Shown: in pieces, positions 7,806-16,867 of the stretch | Layout of the letters: each line of letters starts with the position of its first letter | Numbering within the stretch: position 1 is the first letter of the stretch | From: an uncultured Bryobacteraceae bacterium | GTDB lineage: Bacteria > Acidobacteriota > Terriglobia > Bryobacterales > Bryobacteraceae | Length of the DNA: 64,000 nucleotides | Direction of reading: 5' to 3' | Assembly (NCBI GenBank): GCA_938003835.1 | Contig: CALKXJ010000007.1 | Coordinates: forward strand, 62,001-126,000 | Notes under the pieces: generated by a model | The model's database searches: none | What the model was told of the DNA's origin: nothing | Seen by the model: the letters and a program-made list of their open reading frames with translations, nothing else | Program-made: the position numbers and the translations under genes

Positions 7806-8966
7806 GTGAGCTTCGCGCCTCATTCCAGCCCGGTCCAGAAGCCTCGAAACCTGAGCCTTTTCCTCATCGCCCTGGGCGTCACCGTGGCCCTGCTCTACTA
7901 CGGGCGGCTGTTCTTCATGACCCTGGTGATCGCCATCTCGATCGCCTTCCTGCTCGATCCGTTTGTCGAGCTGCTGATGAAGGCGAAGCTGCCGCGCAGC
8001 GTCGCCAGCTTCATCGTTTGCGCCATCTCTCTGCTCGCCGTCTACCTTCTGGGCCTGGGCGCCTACACCCAGGTGGTCGGCATCATCGAAGATTTGCCCA
8101 CCTACAGCGAGCGGATTACGGAGCTCGTGGACCGGGCGGCGGCGCGCCTGGAGCAGACGGAACGGCGCGCCGAGGAGTTGTTGCTGCCCAAACGCCTGCG
8201 GCGCAACCTGACGCCGGAGCCCGAGCCGCCCCCTCCCGACCCGGCCACCCGGCGGCGCCGCTCCGCCGAACCTCCCAAGCCGGTTATCCCAACAATTCCC
8301 GAGGTCCGCATCCGCGAGGAGCGCACCCCGCTGCTAGCCCAGGCCTACAGCTATCTCAAGAGCTTTTCCCTGGTCATCCTCATGGCCTCGTTTGTGCCCT
8401 TCCTCGTCTATTTCATGCTGAGCTGGAAGGACCACATCCGGCGAAGCTACCTCCACCTGTTCGAGGGGCAGGACCGCCAGGCCGCCGGCCGGAGCTGGGA
8501 AGGGATCGCTGACATGGCTCGCGCCTATGTCTTCGGCAATTTCGTGCTCGGCATCATTCTCTCGGTGGTGAGCGCCATCTTTTTCTGGGCCGTCAAGCTG
8601 CCCTACTTCATGCTCATCGGGCCGCTCAGCGGGTTCCTCAGCCTCATCCCCTATATCGGCTTTCCCCTGGCCATGATTCCGCCGTTCTTCGTTGCCCTGC
8701 CCGTCTATGACCACCTCACGCCCTACCTGGTCATCGGCAGCGTGGTCGGCTTCCTCCATTTGCTGGCGCTCAATCTTCTCTATCCCAAGCTGGTCGGCTC
8801 GCGCGTGCACCTCAATCCCCTGGCCGTCACCGTGGCGCTCATGTTCTTTGGCGTCCTTTGGGGCGGCCTCGGACTGGTGCTGGCCATCCCCATCGCGGCC
8901 GGCGTCAAAGCCGTCTGCGACAATGTGCCGGGCCTCAAAGCCTACGGCAAGCTCCTGGGCGACTGA
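7806..8966 (+). CDS. AI-2E family transporter (PerM-like permease)
   Basis: 386-residue inner-membrane protein. Hydrophobic helices occur in pairs at about 20-45 and 68-95; a hydrophilic insert (about 105-180) with a Pro/Arg-rich stretch is followed by further helices to the C-terminus and the typical IGPLSGFLSLIPYIGFPLAMIPPF and PKLVGSRVHLNPLAVTVALM segments. Members export small molecules or act in Na+/H+ antiport; the substrate cannot be read from sequence. The GTG at 7806 is chosen because a GCGAGG element precedes it; an in-frame GTG at 7755 overlaps a probable -10 (TATAGG) and is less likely. The disordered insert is longer than I expect for the family. Confidence 0.85.
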   Translation: MSFAPHSSPVQKPRNLSLFLIALGVTVALLYYGRLFFMTLVIAISIAFLLDPFVELLMKAKLPRSVASFIVCAISLLAVYLLGLGAYTQVVGIIEDLPTYSERITELVDRAAARLEQTERRAEELLLPKRLRRNLTPEPEPPPPDPATRRRRSAEPPKPVIPTIPEVRIREERTPLLAQAYSYLKSFSLVILMASFVPFLVYFMLSWKDHIRRSYLHLFEGQDRQAAGRSWEGIADMARAYVFGNFVLGIILSVVSAIFFWAVKLPYFMLIGPLSGFLSLIPYIGFPLAMIPPFFVALPVYDHLTPYLVIGSVVGFLHLLALNLLYPKLVGSRVHLNPLAVTVALMFFGVLWGGLGLVLAIPIAAGVKAVCDNVPGLKAYGKLLGD

Positions 8967-9030
8967 CCGGTCTCCGGCCGGCGCCACGGCGCTGGGATAA
9001 TGGAGGAGGAACGCTTACGCGCACCCCACG

Positions 9031-9540
9031 ATGAATCGCGAATTTCTCCGTTACGCCGCCCTCGGGCTGCTCGTCGCCGCCGCGCTCGTCGCCGGGATTC
9101 TCTACTTGAACCGCGGCGCGCATGTGGTGCTCCAGGGCTCGGTTCAAAAGGTGCGCACACAGGCCATGGATGAGCGCAGCGTCGTCGTCGTGGCCGACTT
9201 TCGCTTCGTCAACCCCTCTGATTATCCGCTCGTCGTCCGCGACGCCAGGCTCCTGCTCGAAGATGCCGAGGGCAAGCGCATCGAGGGCATGAGGGTGGGC
9301 GAGGTCGATGCCGAGCGCCTGTTCCGCTACTACCCCTTGCTGGGGCCCAAATACAACCGCTCGCTGATCGCCCGCGACCGGGTCGAGCCGCGCGAGCAGA
9401 TGGACCGGATGATCGCCGCGCGCTTTGAGATGCCCGAGGCCGCCGTGAAGAGCTGCCGGCGCCTGATCATCCGCGTCGAGGATGTCGACGGCGCCGTCTC
9501 GGAGATCACCGCCGAATTGAGCCCTCAGCTCTTCTCGTGA
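9031..9540 (+). CDS. Membrane-anchored hypothetical protein
   Basis: 169 residues: a short N-terminus, a single membrane helix at about 8-27 (YAALGLLVAAALVAGILYL), then a soluble periplasmic domain with alternating beta-type residues (ADFRFVNPSDYPLVVRDARLLL). That pattern resembles LEA/WHy-like immunoglobulin-type domains, but the match is not strong enough to name. A GGAGGAGG lies 20-odd bases upstream of the ATG, too far for a normal ribosome site. Likely in one transcript with the preceding permease and the following gene. Confidence 0.7.
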   Translation: MNREFLRYAALGLLVAAALVAGILYLNRGAHVVLQGSVQKVRTQAMDERSVVVVADFRFVNPSDYPLVVRDARLLLEDAEGKRIEGMRVGEVDAERLFRYYPLLGPKYNRSLIARDRVEPREQMDRMIAARFEMPEAAVKSCRRLIIRVEDVDGAVSEITAELSPQLFS

Positions 9541-9647
9541 AACCCGCGCCGGCCGGTTCCCCCGGCCCCCGTGTAGCGACGGCGAAGGCGATCCCGTATA
9601 GTTGAATGGGACATCGGTGTCCCGGATTTCGTTCGGAGTGTAGTCCC

Positions 9648-10379
9648 GTGAAACGGCCTGCTGCGATCGCACTCGCACTGATCCTGGCCGCGGCGCTCCT
9701 GGCGCCGGCGGCCGATTTCTGGGAGACAAAGAAATTCACCGCCTGGTCGGACAAGGAGGTCGAGCGCATGCTTCGGAACTCCCCCTGGGCTCAGCGCGTC
9801 GACCTCGCTCTGCGCGGGATGGGCGGCGGCCCTGGCAGGGGTGGTCCCGGAGGAGGATTTCCGGGTGGCGAGGGGGGCGAGGGCCCAGGCATGGGCGGAC
9901 CCGGCCGGGGCCCGGTCGGCGAAGGCGGAATCGGCTACGAATCGCCGCCGACCATCCCGGTTTACCTGCGCTGGATGAGCGCCCTCCCCGTTAAACAGGC
10001 GGTGGCCCGCATGCGCTTCGGCGCCGAGGCGGGCGCGTCTCAAGAAGCGACTCAGTACCTCAGCCGCCAAGAGCCCGCCTACGTCATCGCCGTCGAAGGC
10101 GTGCCGGTGAAGGGCCTCGGCGCCAGTTTCGAGGAGCTGAAGGAGAGGGCCCAGCTCCGCATCAAAGGCCGAGAACCCATCGCGCCCGCCAACGTCCAGG
10201 GGAGGCAGATGAAAGGCCTCGCCGAGGTCTACTTCTTCTTCCCCAAGGAGGCTCAGGGCGGCCATGACATCACGCTCGAGGACAAGGAAGTCGAATTCCT
10301 CCTCAAGCTGCGTCTCGGCGATGTCCGCCGCAAGTTCCCGCTGAAGAAGATGGTCTACAACGGCAAGCTCGAGCTTTAA
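9648..10379 (+). CDS. Exported hypothetical protein with Gly-rich linker
   Basis: 243 residues from a GTG at 9648 that gives a clean signal peptide (MKRPAAIALALILAAALLAPAA). The mature protein starts DFWETKKFTAWSDKEVERML, has a low-complexity Gly/Pro-rich linker (about 52-92), and a C-terminal domain ending DVRRKFPLKKMVYNGKLEL. I have no family name. Its TAA overlaps the smc stop on the other strand (10376-10379), so the two genes converge with shared bases. Confidence 0.75.
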   Translation: MKRPAAIALALILAAALLAPAADFWETKKFTAWSDKEVERMLRNSPWAQRVDLALRGMGGGPGRGGPGGGFPGGEGGEGPGMGGPGRGPVGEGGIGYESPPTIPVYLRWMSALPVKQAVARMRFGAEAGASQEATQYLSRQEPAYVIAVEGVPVKGLGASFEELKERAQLRIKGREPIAPANVQGRQMKGLAEVYFFFPKEAQGGHDITLEDKEVEFLLKLRLGDVRRKFPLKKMVYNGKLEL

Positions 10380-13300
10380 CCCGCGCCCACGGCAACCGGC
10401 TGCTCCGCACTCCGCTCTGCGCCGGCGGGCTGAAGCCGGACGCTCACCAGGCGCGAGACGCCCGGCTCCGGCATGGTCACGCCGTAGAGAGACTCCGCGG
10501 CGGCCATGGTGGTCTTGGCGTGCGTGATGAGGATGAATTGCGTCTGGTGCGACATCTGCTTGAGCAGGCGCAGCAGGCGCTCGATGTTCGGCTCGTCGAG
10601 CGGCGCATCCACCTCGTCGAGGATGCAGAAGGGACTGGGCTGGTACTGGAAGATCGCCATCAACAAGGCCAGCGCCGTCAGGGCCTTCTCGCCGCCGGAG
10701 AGCAGCAACACGTTCTGAAGGCGCTTGCCCGGAGGCGAGGCCACGATGTCGATGCCGGAATCGGCGGCGTTGGTCTCGTCGGTCAGCCGCATCTCGCCTG
10801 TGCCGCCGCCGAACAGCGTCCGGAACATCTGCCGGAAGTTTTCGTTGATCGCCTCGAAGGCCTGCTGGAACCGCTTGCGCGTCTCCAGGTCGATGTCATG
10901 GATCGCCTTCTCGGTGTCCCGGATCGAATCGAGCAGGTCCTGCCGTTGGGTATTCAGAAATTCGTAGCGCTGCTGCGCCTCCTCGTACTCCTCGAGCGCC
11001 TGCGGGTTCACCGGCCCGAGCTGCTCGATCCGCGCCCGCAACTGCTCGCACTTCTCCTCAGCCTGCGCGAAGGCGTCCTCGTCCAGCTCCGCCGTCTCGG
11101 AACGGGCGAGCTCCTCGAGCGAAACACCCAATTCGCGGTGCGCCGTCTCTTCGAGGTACTTGAGCTCCGCGCGGCGTTCGGCCAGAGACACCTCGATCCG
11201 GGCGCGCTGCTCCTGCACGGCTTGCGCCTCCTGCCGGAGCAGTTTCAACGCCTCCTCGAGCTCGGCCAGCCGCCCGCGGAACTCCGTCGCGGCGGCCTCG
11301 AGCTCGCCGACCTCCTGCTCCGCCTCGCTGATCTCGGCCTTGAGCCGCGCCGCCTCGGCGTCGAGCTCGATGTTGCTGGCGAGCAGGCGCGCCCGTTCGA
11401 CACCCAGCCGCTCCATCTCGGCCGCCATCTCCGCCTTCCGCGCGGCGACCTCGTTGCGCTGGGATTCAAGCCGCGCCAGCGCCGCCCGCTCTGCCCGGCG
11501 GCGCTCCTCCTGCTCGGCAACCCTCACCCGCAGCGCCGCGTGCTCTTCACCCAGACGGGCCGCCTCGGCTTGCAGCTCGGCGAGGCGCAGGCGGAGCTCT
11601 TCGAGCCGTTCCTCCTCGCGTCGCCGCGCCTCTTCCTTGTCCGCCACCGCCGCCTGGTGCGAAGCCTGCTGTTCCTGGGCCTGGCGCCGCGCCCGCTCCA
11701 GCCGTTCGAGCTCGCCCCGGGCCACCGAAAGCCGCAAAGAGGCCCGTTCGGCCTCTTCCCGGATCTTGCGCAGCTCATGATCGAGCGCCAGAACGCCTTT
11801 CTCCTGCGCCTGCTGCCGGAGCCGCAGCGCCTCGAGCGCCTCCTCGAAAGCCGCCACCTCGCGCTCGAGTGCTTCGGCGCGGGCGGCAGCCTCGTTGCGC
11901 TCCCGCTCGCGCATCTCGGCCAGCGCCCGCAGCTCGCGCCATTCGCGTTTGAGCGCCAGCGGACCACTGCCGGTCTTGCGGCCGCCGCTGGCGGCATGGC
12001 CGTGGTAGCAGACCCCGTCCGGCAAAAGGAAGTAACAATCCGGGTACTGCTCAGCCAGCCGGCGCGCTTCCCCCCGGCTGGAGGCGATCCAGCAGCGCGC
12101 CAGACGCGGCAGCAGCTCCGGCGAGATGCCGGTCAGGCCGTTCGTCATCCGCACCCAGCGGCTCAGCGGGCCGATCACGCCCGTTCCCGGACCCTCCGGC
12201 ACCTCGGGCGCCATCGCCTGCGGGGCCTGTTCCGCGGAGGGATGAACCAGGAAGGTGACGCGCCCGTCCAGATCGCGCCGCACGAGCTCGATCCCCCGCT
12301 CGGCCTCGGCCCAGTCCCGGACGACGATATACTCCAGCTCCTCGTGCAGGAACTCCTCGGCGGCACGCTCGTAAGCTGGGTCGACCTCGATGAAATCGGC
12401 CAGCACGCCGAGCGGCGTCAACTCGCGCTCGCGGTTGCGCTCGATCGCGGTAAAGAAACGCTTCACCGATTCGGTGGTATAGGTACGGTGCGAGAGGATC
12501 TCTTCGAGCGATTGCCTCCTGGCCTGAAGGCGCGCAGCCTCGGCGCGGAGGCCCTCCAGCTTGCCGCGCACCGCGCCCAACTCGGCTCTCTGCTCACCCA
12601 GGCGGCCTTCGAGCGCGCGCCGCTCCGTGCTCAACGCCTCGAGCTGGCTCTGCTCGGCTCCGAGGCGCGCCTCCAGCTCCTCGCGGGTGCGCGCCAGCCG
12701 CTCCAGCTCCTCGGAGGCGGCTCGGGCGTCCCGTTCGCTTCGGGCGGCGTCGCGCTCCACGGCCGCCATGAACTCTTCGATTTGCGCAAGCTCGTTGCGA
12801 AGATTGGCCGCCTCCCCGAGCAGCCGCAGCACTGCCTGGCGGTGCGCCTCCATTCTTGACTCGGCATCTCGCAGAGCGCTCTGAACCGCCTCCCGCTCGG
12901 CGGCCTTGGCGGCCAGCGCCTGGCGCGCCTCCTCCGCCTCCCGCTCGAGTTCGGCCAGGGTGCGGCCGTGTCGCTCGCACTGCGCCGCCAGCTCGGCCGC
13001 CCGGCCGTCGAGCTGCTCGACCTCCGCTTCGCCCTGCGCCAGGCGTTCTTCGATTCCGGCAATCTCCCGCGCCTGCGCCTCCAGGCGTCCCCGGGTTCGC
13101 TCGGAGGCGACGCGCAACTCGGTCAACCGCGCCCGGGCCTGGTTGAGCTCCGCTTCCGTGCGCCATGCCTCTTCCTGTGTCTTCGCCTGCTCCCCCTCGC
13201 GCTCGGCACTCTCGGCAGCGAGCCGCCGGAGCTCGGAGCTGGCGCGGTTGAGATCGAGAACGGTTTTGGCGGTCTCCCGCTCCAGACGCCGGAAACGCTC

Positions 13301-14080
13301 TGCCAGGACGCGGCGCAGCACGGCCACGAGCTCGGCGCGCAACTCCTGGTAGCGCTTCGCCTTCGCCGCCTGGCGCTTGAGCGAATTCACCTGGCGGCCG
13401 ACCTCCTCGAGGATGTCGAAAACGCGGGAGAGGTTCTGGCGCGCCCCCTCGAGCCGCGCCTCGGCCAGCCGCCGCTTGGTCTTGAACTTGCTAATGCCGG
13501 CCGCCTCCTCGATGACGGCCCGCCGGTCCTGCGGCTTCGAGCTCAAAATCTGCCCGATACGCCCTTGCTCGATGATGGCGTAGGACTCCGGCCCCAGCCC
13601 GGTGCCGAGGAAAAGGTCCTGAATGTCGCGCAGGCGGGCTGGATGGCCGTCGATCAGGTACTCGCTCTCGCCCGAGCGGAACAGCCGGCGGGTGATGGTG
13701 ACTTCGCGGGGCTTTTTCAGGCCGTCCCCGTTGGTTCCGGCGGCGTGCGGGGCCGGCTCGATCGCAAGCGGCGCGGCTGAGGCGCCGGCGGCAGGCGCTT
13801 CCGCAGGATGCCCCGGATCGACGAGCGTGATCGTCACCGAGGCCATACTCAACGGCTTGCGGGTATTCGTGCCGGCAAAGATCACGTCCATCATCCGGCT
13901 GCCGCGCAGGGCCTTAGCCGATTGCTCGCCGAGCACCCAGCTAATCGCGTCGGCAAGGTTCGACTTGCCGCAACCGTTCGGGCCGACGATGGCGGCCAGA
14001 CCGGCGCCGTTGAACCGCATCTCGGTGCGGTCACAGAACGACTTGAAACCCTGAAGTTCGACTCGTTTCAGTCTCAGCAA
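10376..14080 (-). CDS. smc: Chromosome segregation protein SMC
   Basis: 1234-residue structural maintenance of chromosomes ATPase, the core of bacterial condensin. N-terminal Walker A GPNGCGKSN (about 33-41), long coiled coil, hinge around residues 510-660 (VLADFIEVDPAYERAAEEFL), second coiled coil, then the C-terminal signature LLSGGEKALTALALLMA and Walker B FCILDEVDAPLDEPN. Start: a TTG at 14080 (MLRLKRVELQGFKSF) preceded by AAAGGAG with 9-nt spacing; the frame stays open to 14152 but no upstream start has a ribosome site. No scpA or scpB nearby. It has an unusually long structured leader (14098-14275) and its own promoter. Confidence 0.96.
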   Translation of the reverse strand: MLRLKRVELQGFKSFCDRTEMRFNGAGLAAIVGPNGCGKSNLADAISWVLGEQSAKALRGSRMMDVIFAGTNTRKPLSMASVTITLVDPGHPAEAPAAGASAAPLAIEPAPHAAGTNGDGLKKPREVTITRRLFRSGESEYLIDGHPARLRDIQDLFLGTGLGPESYAIIEQGRIGQILSSKPQDRRAVIEEAAGISKFKTKRRLAEARLEGARQNLSRVFDILEEVGRQVNSLKRQAAKAKRYQELRAELVAVLRRVLAERFRRLERETAKTVLDLNRASSELRRLAAESAEREGEQAKTQEEAWRTEAELNQARARLTELRVASERTRGRLEAQAREIAGIEERLAQGEAEVEQLDGRAAELAAQCERHGRTLAELEREAEEARQALAAKAAEREAVQSALRDAESRMEAHRQAVLRLLGEAANLRNELAQIEEFMAAVERDAARSERDARAASEELERLARTREELEARLGAEQSQLEALSTERRALEGRLGEQRAELGAVRGKLEGLRAEAARLQARRQSLEEILSHRTYTTESVKRFFTAIERNRERELTPLGVLADFIEVDPAYERAAEEFLHEELEYIVVRDWAEAERGIELVRRDLDGRVTFLVHPSAEQAPQAMAPEVPEGPGTGVIGPLSRWVRMTNGLTGISPELLPRLARCWIASSRGEARRLAEQYPDCYFLLPDGVCYHGHAASGGRKTGSGPLALKREWRELRALAEMRERERNEAAARAEALEREVAAFEEALEALRLRQQAQEKGVLALDHELRKIREEAERASLRLSVARGELERLERARRQAQEQQASHQAAVADKEEARRREEERLEELRLRLAELQAEAARLGEEHAALRVRVAEQEERRRAERAALARLESQRNEVAARKAEMAAEMERLGVERARLLASNIELDAEAARLKAEISEAEQEVGELEAAATEFRGRLAELEEALKLLRQEAQAVQEQRARIEVSLAERRAELKYLEETAHRELGVSLEELARSETAELDEDAFAQAEEKCEQLRARIEQLGPVNPQALEEYEEAQQRYEFLNTQRQDLLDSIRDTEKAIHDIDLETRKRFQQAFEAINENFRQMFRTLFGGGTGEMRLTDETNAADSGIDIVASPPGKRLQNVLLLSGGEKALTALALLMAIFQYQPSPFCILDEVDAPLDEPNIERLLRLLKQMSHQTQFILITHAKTTMAAAESLYGVTMPEPGVSRLVSVRLQPAGAERSAEQPVAVGAG

Positions 14081-14097
14081 AACAGCGCGACTCCTTT

Positions 14098-14275
14098 CCT
14101 GGCCGAACCGGCGCCAGGCCGACATGCCGGGAGGGCATGAAAGAACCAGCACCAGCGATCGCGGAAAAGCTGGCGCGGCCCGGCGATAGCCGGTGTCTGC
14201 CCGCTCGGCCTCCGGGCGCGCATCCCGATCGGGGAGCCGGTTCTTTCACGCACTCCTCAACTCGGGGGAGTTGAG
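14098..14275 (-). promoter_or_regulatory. Candidate structured RNA leader of smc
   Basis: Between the probable promoter and the smc ribosome site. Hairpin A: CTCAACTC (14256-14263) pairs GAGTTGAG (14268-14275). Domain B: 14136-14150 pairs 14236-14250 over 15 positions; the two non-Watson-Crick positions are A.C on the plus strand but U.G on the minus strand, so the stem is complete only in the smc-sense RNA. Inside B are four small hairpins: 152-156/169-173, 180-184/189-193, 199-203/213-217 and 224-226/231-233 (add 14000). Hairpin C: 14098-14103/14113-14118 abuts the AAAGGAG. No known riboswitch signature recognised. Confidence 0.45.
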
Positions 14276-14278
14276 ACC

Positions 14279-14307
14279 ATGATAGCCGGAAACGGGGAGG
14301 AAGTAAA
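14279..14307 (-). promoter_or_regulatory. Probable sigma-70-type promoter of smc
   Basis: Minus strand -35 TTTACT (14302-14307), 17-bp spacer, -10 TATCAT (14279-14284; 5/6). The expected start near 14272 puts the first leader hairpin at the very 5' end of the RNA, about 190 nt before the start codon. Confidence 0.5.
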
Positions 14308-14363
14308 GCACAAAGCTACGCTCCTTAGGGGCCCCTCTGGTCAAGCCACGACATCTAGTAGCC

Positions 14364-16181
14364 CTATCGCTCCCACTCCAACCGTACTCGATACACCGCC
14401 CCACCCCGTGCCGGATCGTTTATCCTCACGCGCGCCGTCCACCCGTTGCTCGCCGAGGGCTCCTCCACCAGCCTCACCTCGCCCCTGCCTTCCAACTTCA
14501 CCAGCCGAATCCTCCGCAGGCCCGAGGCCGGCAGCGGCTCGCTGTAAGAGATCGCCGGATCCTGAAACGGCGCCCCGCTGACAATCTCGTACCGGATCCG
14601 GTCGCCCCGGACATACGCCTCTACCGAACCGTCGATCCAGACCCGGAACTCGAACCAACCCTGCGAGGAGCCCAAGGCCGGCGCCGGCGGAGCAGGTTGC
14701 GGCACCTCAGGCGCCGGCCGTGCCGCAGGCGCTCTGCCCGGGATCTCCAGATACGGGTTAAAAACATACTCCAGCGAAAACGGCTGGTCCGAAGGAAAAC
14801 TCAGGTGCCGCGACACCGCGTAGGCCGGATCGAGCCCCCATTGGCCCACCGCCACGATGTTCCGCTTTCGGGTCCGGTTGTCATGCCAGCCCCAGAACGG
14901 CTTGGCCATGTTGACGCCGAACTTGCGGCCGTAAAACGCCCCGCCGATCTCGGCAAAGGCCGCGCCCGGCCGCCCACCCACTGGCCGGTAGGTAAAGAAC
15001 GCGTCGAAGGTGCGCTCCGTCCAGCCGCTCTCCCGGCTCGCCTTGGCCCACCACTCGGACTGGATCGGCAACAGGTCGTAACCCACCAGCCGGTCATTGG
15101 GATGTCGCGGCCGCTCCGCGACGCCCTTGTAAATGAACGTGGCGCCCGTGCCTGCCGTGAACCGGTCGTTCGCCACGTCGTAGCGCGCGTGGCTCGAGCG
15201 CGTGCCGTAGATGCCATGGCCGCCCGATTCGATGAAGACGACCGGGTGATGCTCCTGGTAAAACTCGATGGGGCCGTCGATGGAGTGCGCTGCCGGCCGG
15301 ATGCGCCGGTCGGCCGTGAACGAATAGACATTGTTGTGCGCCAGCGTCTCCATCACTTGCAGCCGCCCGTAGCGGCTGCCGTCCTTGAGGATCGTCAGGA
15401 TCAGCCCCTCGTTGTCGTTCTCGTGGCAGGAGCCGGCCACGCACTTGTCGGAGTAATCCCGGGGGTGGAACACGTTGTAGATCAGGAACCAGTGCGTGGA
15501 GGTCTCCATCGCCGCGTAGTAGACGTAAGCCTGCGAGGTACCCTCTTCGAGCGAATCCCAGTTGTTGTCACCGTGCCAGTCGCCGTCATAGTCAAAGCGC
15601 GTGGGATAGTCGGCCTTCGGATCGAACCAGGTCTCTTGGGCGAGCATGGGCGCCCAGTACTCGGCCAGATCGCGATAAGGATCGAGCGAGATTCCCCCGC
15701 TCGCGAAAGAGTGTTTCTCAGGCTTGCGCCGCGACGGCGCCGACGGGTCCACCTCGATGACGACTTCGGCCGTCTTGCCTTGCAAGGCCGCCTCCACCCG
15801 GTAGCGCCCGGGCCGTTCCGGGGCGGTGTACAGGAAGGCGTCCTGAAGAACGTACTGGCCGGTGAGCTGCCCGAAGATCTGCCCCACCCGGCTCTGGAAC
15901 TCTTCGACGAAAGGCTCGTCTTCCTCCCCCTGAAAGCGAAACGGTTTCGAGATCCAACCGCCGCCAGGCTCCACCTTCAGACTGGCCCCGTCCCGGCGGA
16001 CGCGCCCTGTCCTCTCGCCTACCCGGCCATAGGCCCGCACTTGGATTACGACATGCTCGAGGGGCCGAACGCGCGGCTCGGCCGGATCGGTGTGCAGTTT
16101 GATCTCAGTTACGGCGGTCTGGGGGAGCGCCACAGCCGCCATCCACAACGTGAGGAAGAAAAAGACTGCGGGGACACGCAT
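14364..16181 (-). CDS. Large exported protein of unknown function
   Basis: 605 residues from an ATG at 16181, giving the signal peptide MRVPAVFFFLTLWMAAVALPQ. An Ig-like first domain (about 22-145) is followed by a central domain with DPYRDLAEYWAPMLAQETWF, HWFLIYNVFHPRDYSDKC, GSCHENDNEGLILTILKDG and VVFIESGGHGIYG, distantly reminiscent of Vps62-like proteins (His/Glu/Asp-rich sites), then a Pro/Ala linker (about 480-505) and a C-terminal beta domain. An alternative start at 16202 adds seven residues. No function can be assigned. It lies downstream of the BlaI-type gene on the same strand with 47 bp between, so it could be its regulated target. Confidence 0.75.
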   Translation of the reverse strand: MRVPAVFFFLTLWMAAVALPQTAVTEIKLHTDPAEPRVRPLEHVVIQVRAYGRVGERTGRVRRDGASLKVEPGGGWISKPFRFQGEEDEPFVEEFQSRVGQIFGQLTGQYVLQDAFLYTAPERPGRYRVEAALQGKTAEVVIEVDPSAPSRRKPEKHSFASGGISLDPYRDLAEYWAPMLAQETWFDPKADYPTRFDYDGDWHGDNNWDSLEEGTSQAYVYYAAMETSTHWFLIYNVFHPRDYSDKCVAGSCHENDNEGLILTILKDGSRYGRLQVMETLAHNNVYSFTADRRIRPAAHSIDGPIEFYQEHHPVVFIESGGHGIYGTRSSHARYDVANDRFTAGTGATFIYKGVAERPRHPNDRLVGYDLLPIQSEWWAKASRESGWTERTFDAFFTYRPVGGRPGAAFAEIGGAFYGRKFGVNMAKPFWGWHDNRTRKRNIVAVGQWGLDPAYAVSRHLSFPSDQPFSLEYVFNPYLEIPGRAPAARPAPEVPQPAPPAPALGSSQGWFEFRVWIDGSVEAYVRGDRIRYEIVSGAPFQDPAISYSEPLPASGLRRIRLVKLEGRGEVRLVEEPSASNGWTARVRINDPARGGAVYRVRLEWER

Positions 16182-16228
16182 GGCCCGGCTCTTAGGTCCC
16201 ATCCTACCGCGACGCCTGGCAGCCCGCT

Positions 16229-16624
16229 TCAGCTCTTGACGCCAAGGCGCTGCGCCTTCTCGATCAGGCTGGACAGCCGCTCCAGCCCCTCGCGGCGAAT
16301 GCGCGGCCCAACCCCGGTGAGCAGGGCGGCGACGGCATCCTCGGCCGAGCCGCCAAAAAAGGTCTCGACCAGGTGCCTCAGGGCGAACTGCTGCGCCTTC
16401 TCGCGCGAAACCACCGGCGAGTAGACGTATCGGAGGCCGACCACCTCGTGCCGCACATGCCCCTTGCGTTCCAGCACGCGAAGCTGTGTCCGCACCGTGG
16501 AGTAGCTCGGCCGGCCGGGCATCTCCGCCAGGACTTGGGCCGCGGTGGCCCGGCCCAGCCGGTAGAGGATGTCCATGATCTGCCGCTCGCGGCGGCTGAA
16601 ATCGAGCAGCGTCGGCCGTAGCAT
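16229..16624 (-). CDS. BlaI/MecI/CopY-family transcriptional repressor
   Basis: 131 residues. The winged-helix DNA-binding domain is clear: LDFSRRERQIMDILYRLGRATAAQVLAEM, then PSYSTVRTQLRVLERKGHVRHEV with the recognition helix STVRTQLRVLE. The C-terminal helical part (YVYSPVVSREKAQQFALRHLVETFFGGS) is the dimerisation domain where BlaI is normally cleaved. Family length is 120-130. The usual partner, an M56/BlaR1 membrane sensor protease, is absent from both sides. Confidence 0.9.
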   Translation of the reverse strand: MLRPTLLDFSRRERQIMDILYRLGRATAAQVLAEMPGRPSYSTVRTQLRVLERKGHVRHEVVGLRYVYSPVVSREKAQQFALRHLVETFFGGSAEDAVAALLTGVGPRIRREGLERLSSLIEKAQRLGVKS

Positions 16625-16667
16625 GGGAGGCGGTGGGGCGGCCCTGCTACAAAATTAACGCCGCCGG

Positions 16668-16746
16668 CGGGCACTGTCAACCACGACCCTCATGCTTGAA
16701 CCAAGGGATAAGTTCGGGCTATCCGTTCCGGCAACGCAGTGCCCGC
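16668..16746. repeat. 10-bp inverted repeat closing a possible structured RNA upstream of the PilZ gene
   Basis: GCGGGCACTG (16668-16677) is perfectly complementary to CAGTGCCCGC (16737-16746). Inside, GAAC (16698-16701) pairs GTTC (16725-16728) and GGATA (16706-16710) pairs TATCC (16720-16724). It lies in the 243-bp divergent gap between the BlaI gene and the PilZ gene. The GAAA-loop and GCAAA signatures of GEMM c-di-GMP riboswitches are absent. Confidence 0.4.
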
Positions 16747-16867
16747 TCGCCCCGCCGCAACGCCTCGAGACTAGGGCCAACTTCTTCAATTTCCATGCGG
16801 CTGCATGGGTGAACGGGTTTGGGAGCTGGATTGCCTGACATGCGGAGTTCGCAAGGAGCAACCAGAA

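Noticed and set aside
9804-9925. Gly-rich low-complexity coding stretch as a repeat locus
   Set aside because: It lies inside an exported protein gene as a linker with no regular unit length.
10520-12859. Very long open frame antisense to smc
   Set aside because: It mirrors the repetitive coiled-coil codons of smc and has no recognisable domain.
16668-16746. GEMM c-di-GMP riboswitch upstream of the PilZ gene
   Set aside because: The conserved GCAAAC, GAAA-loop and GGUGACGCAAAG-type elements are missing; only the inverted repeats are kept as an observation.
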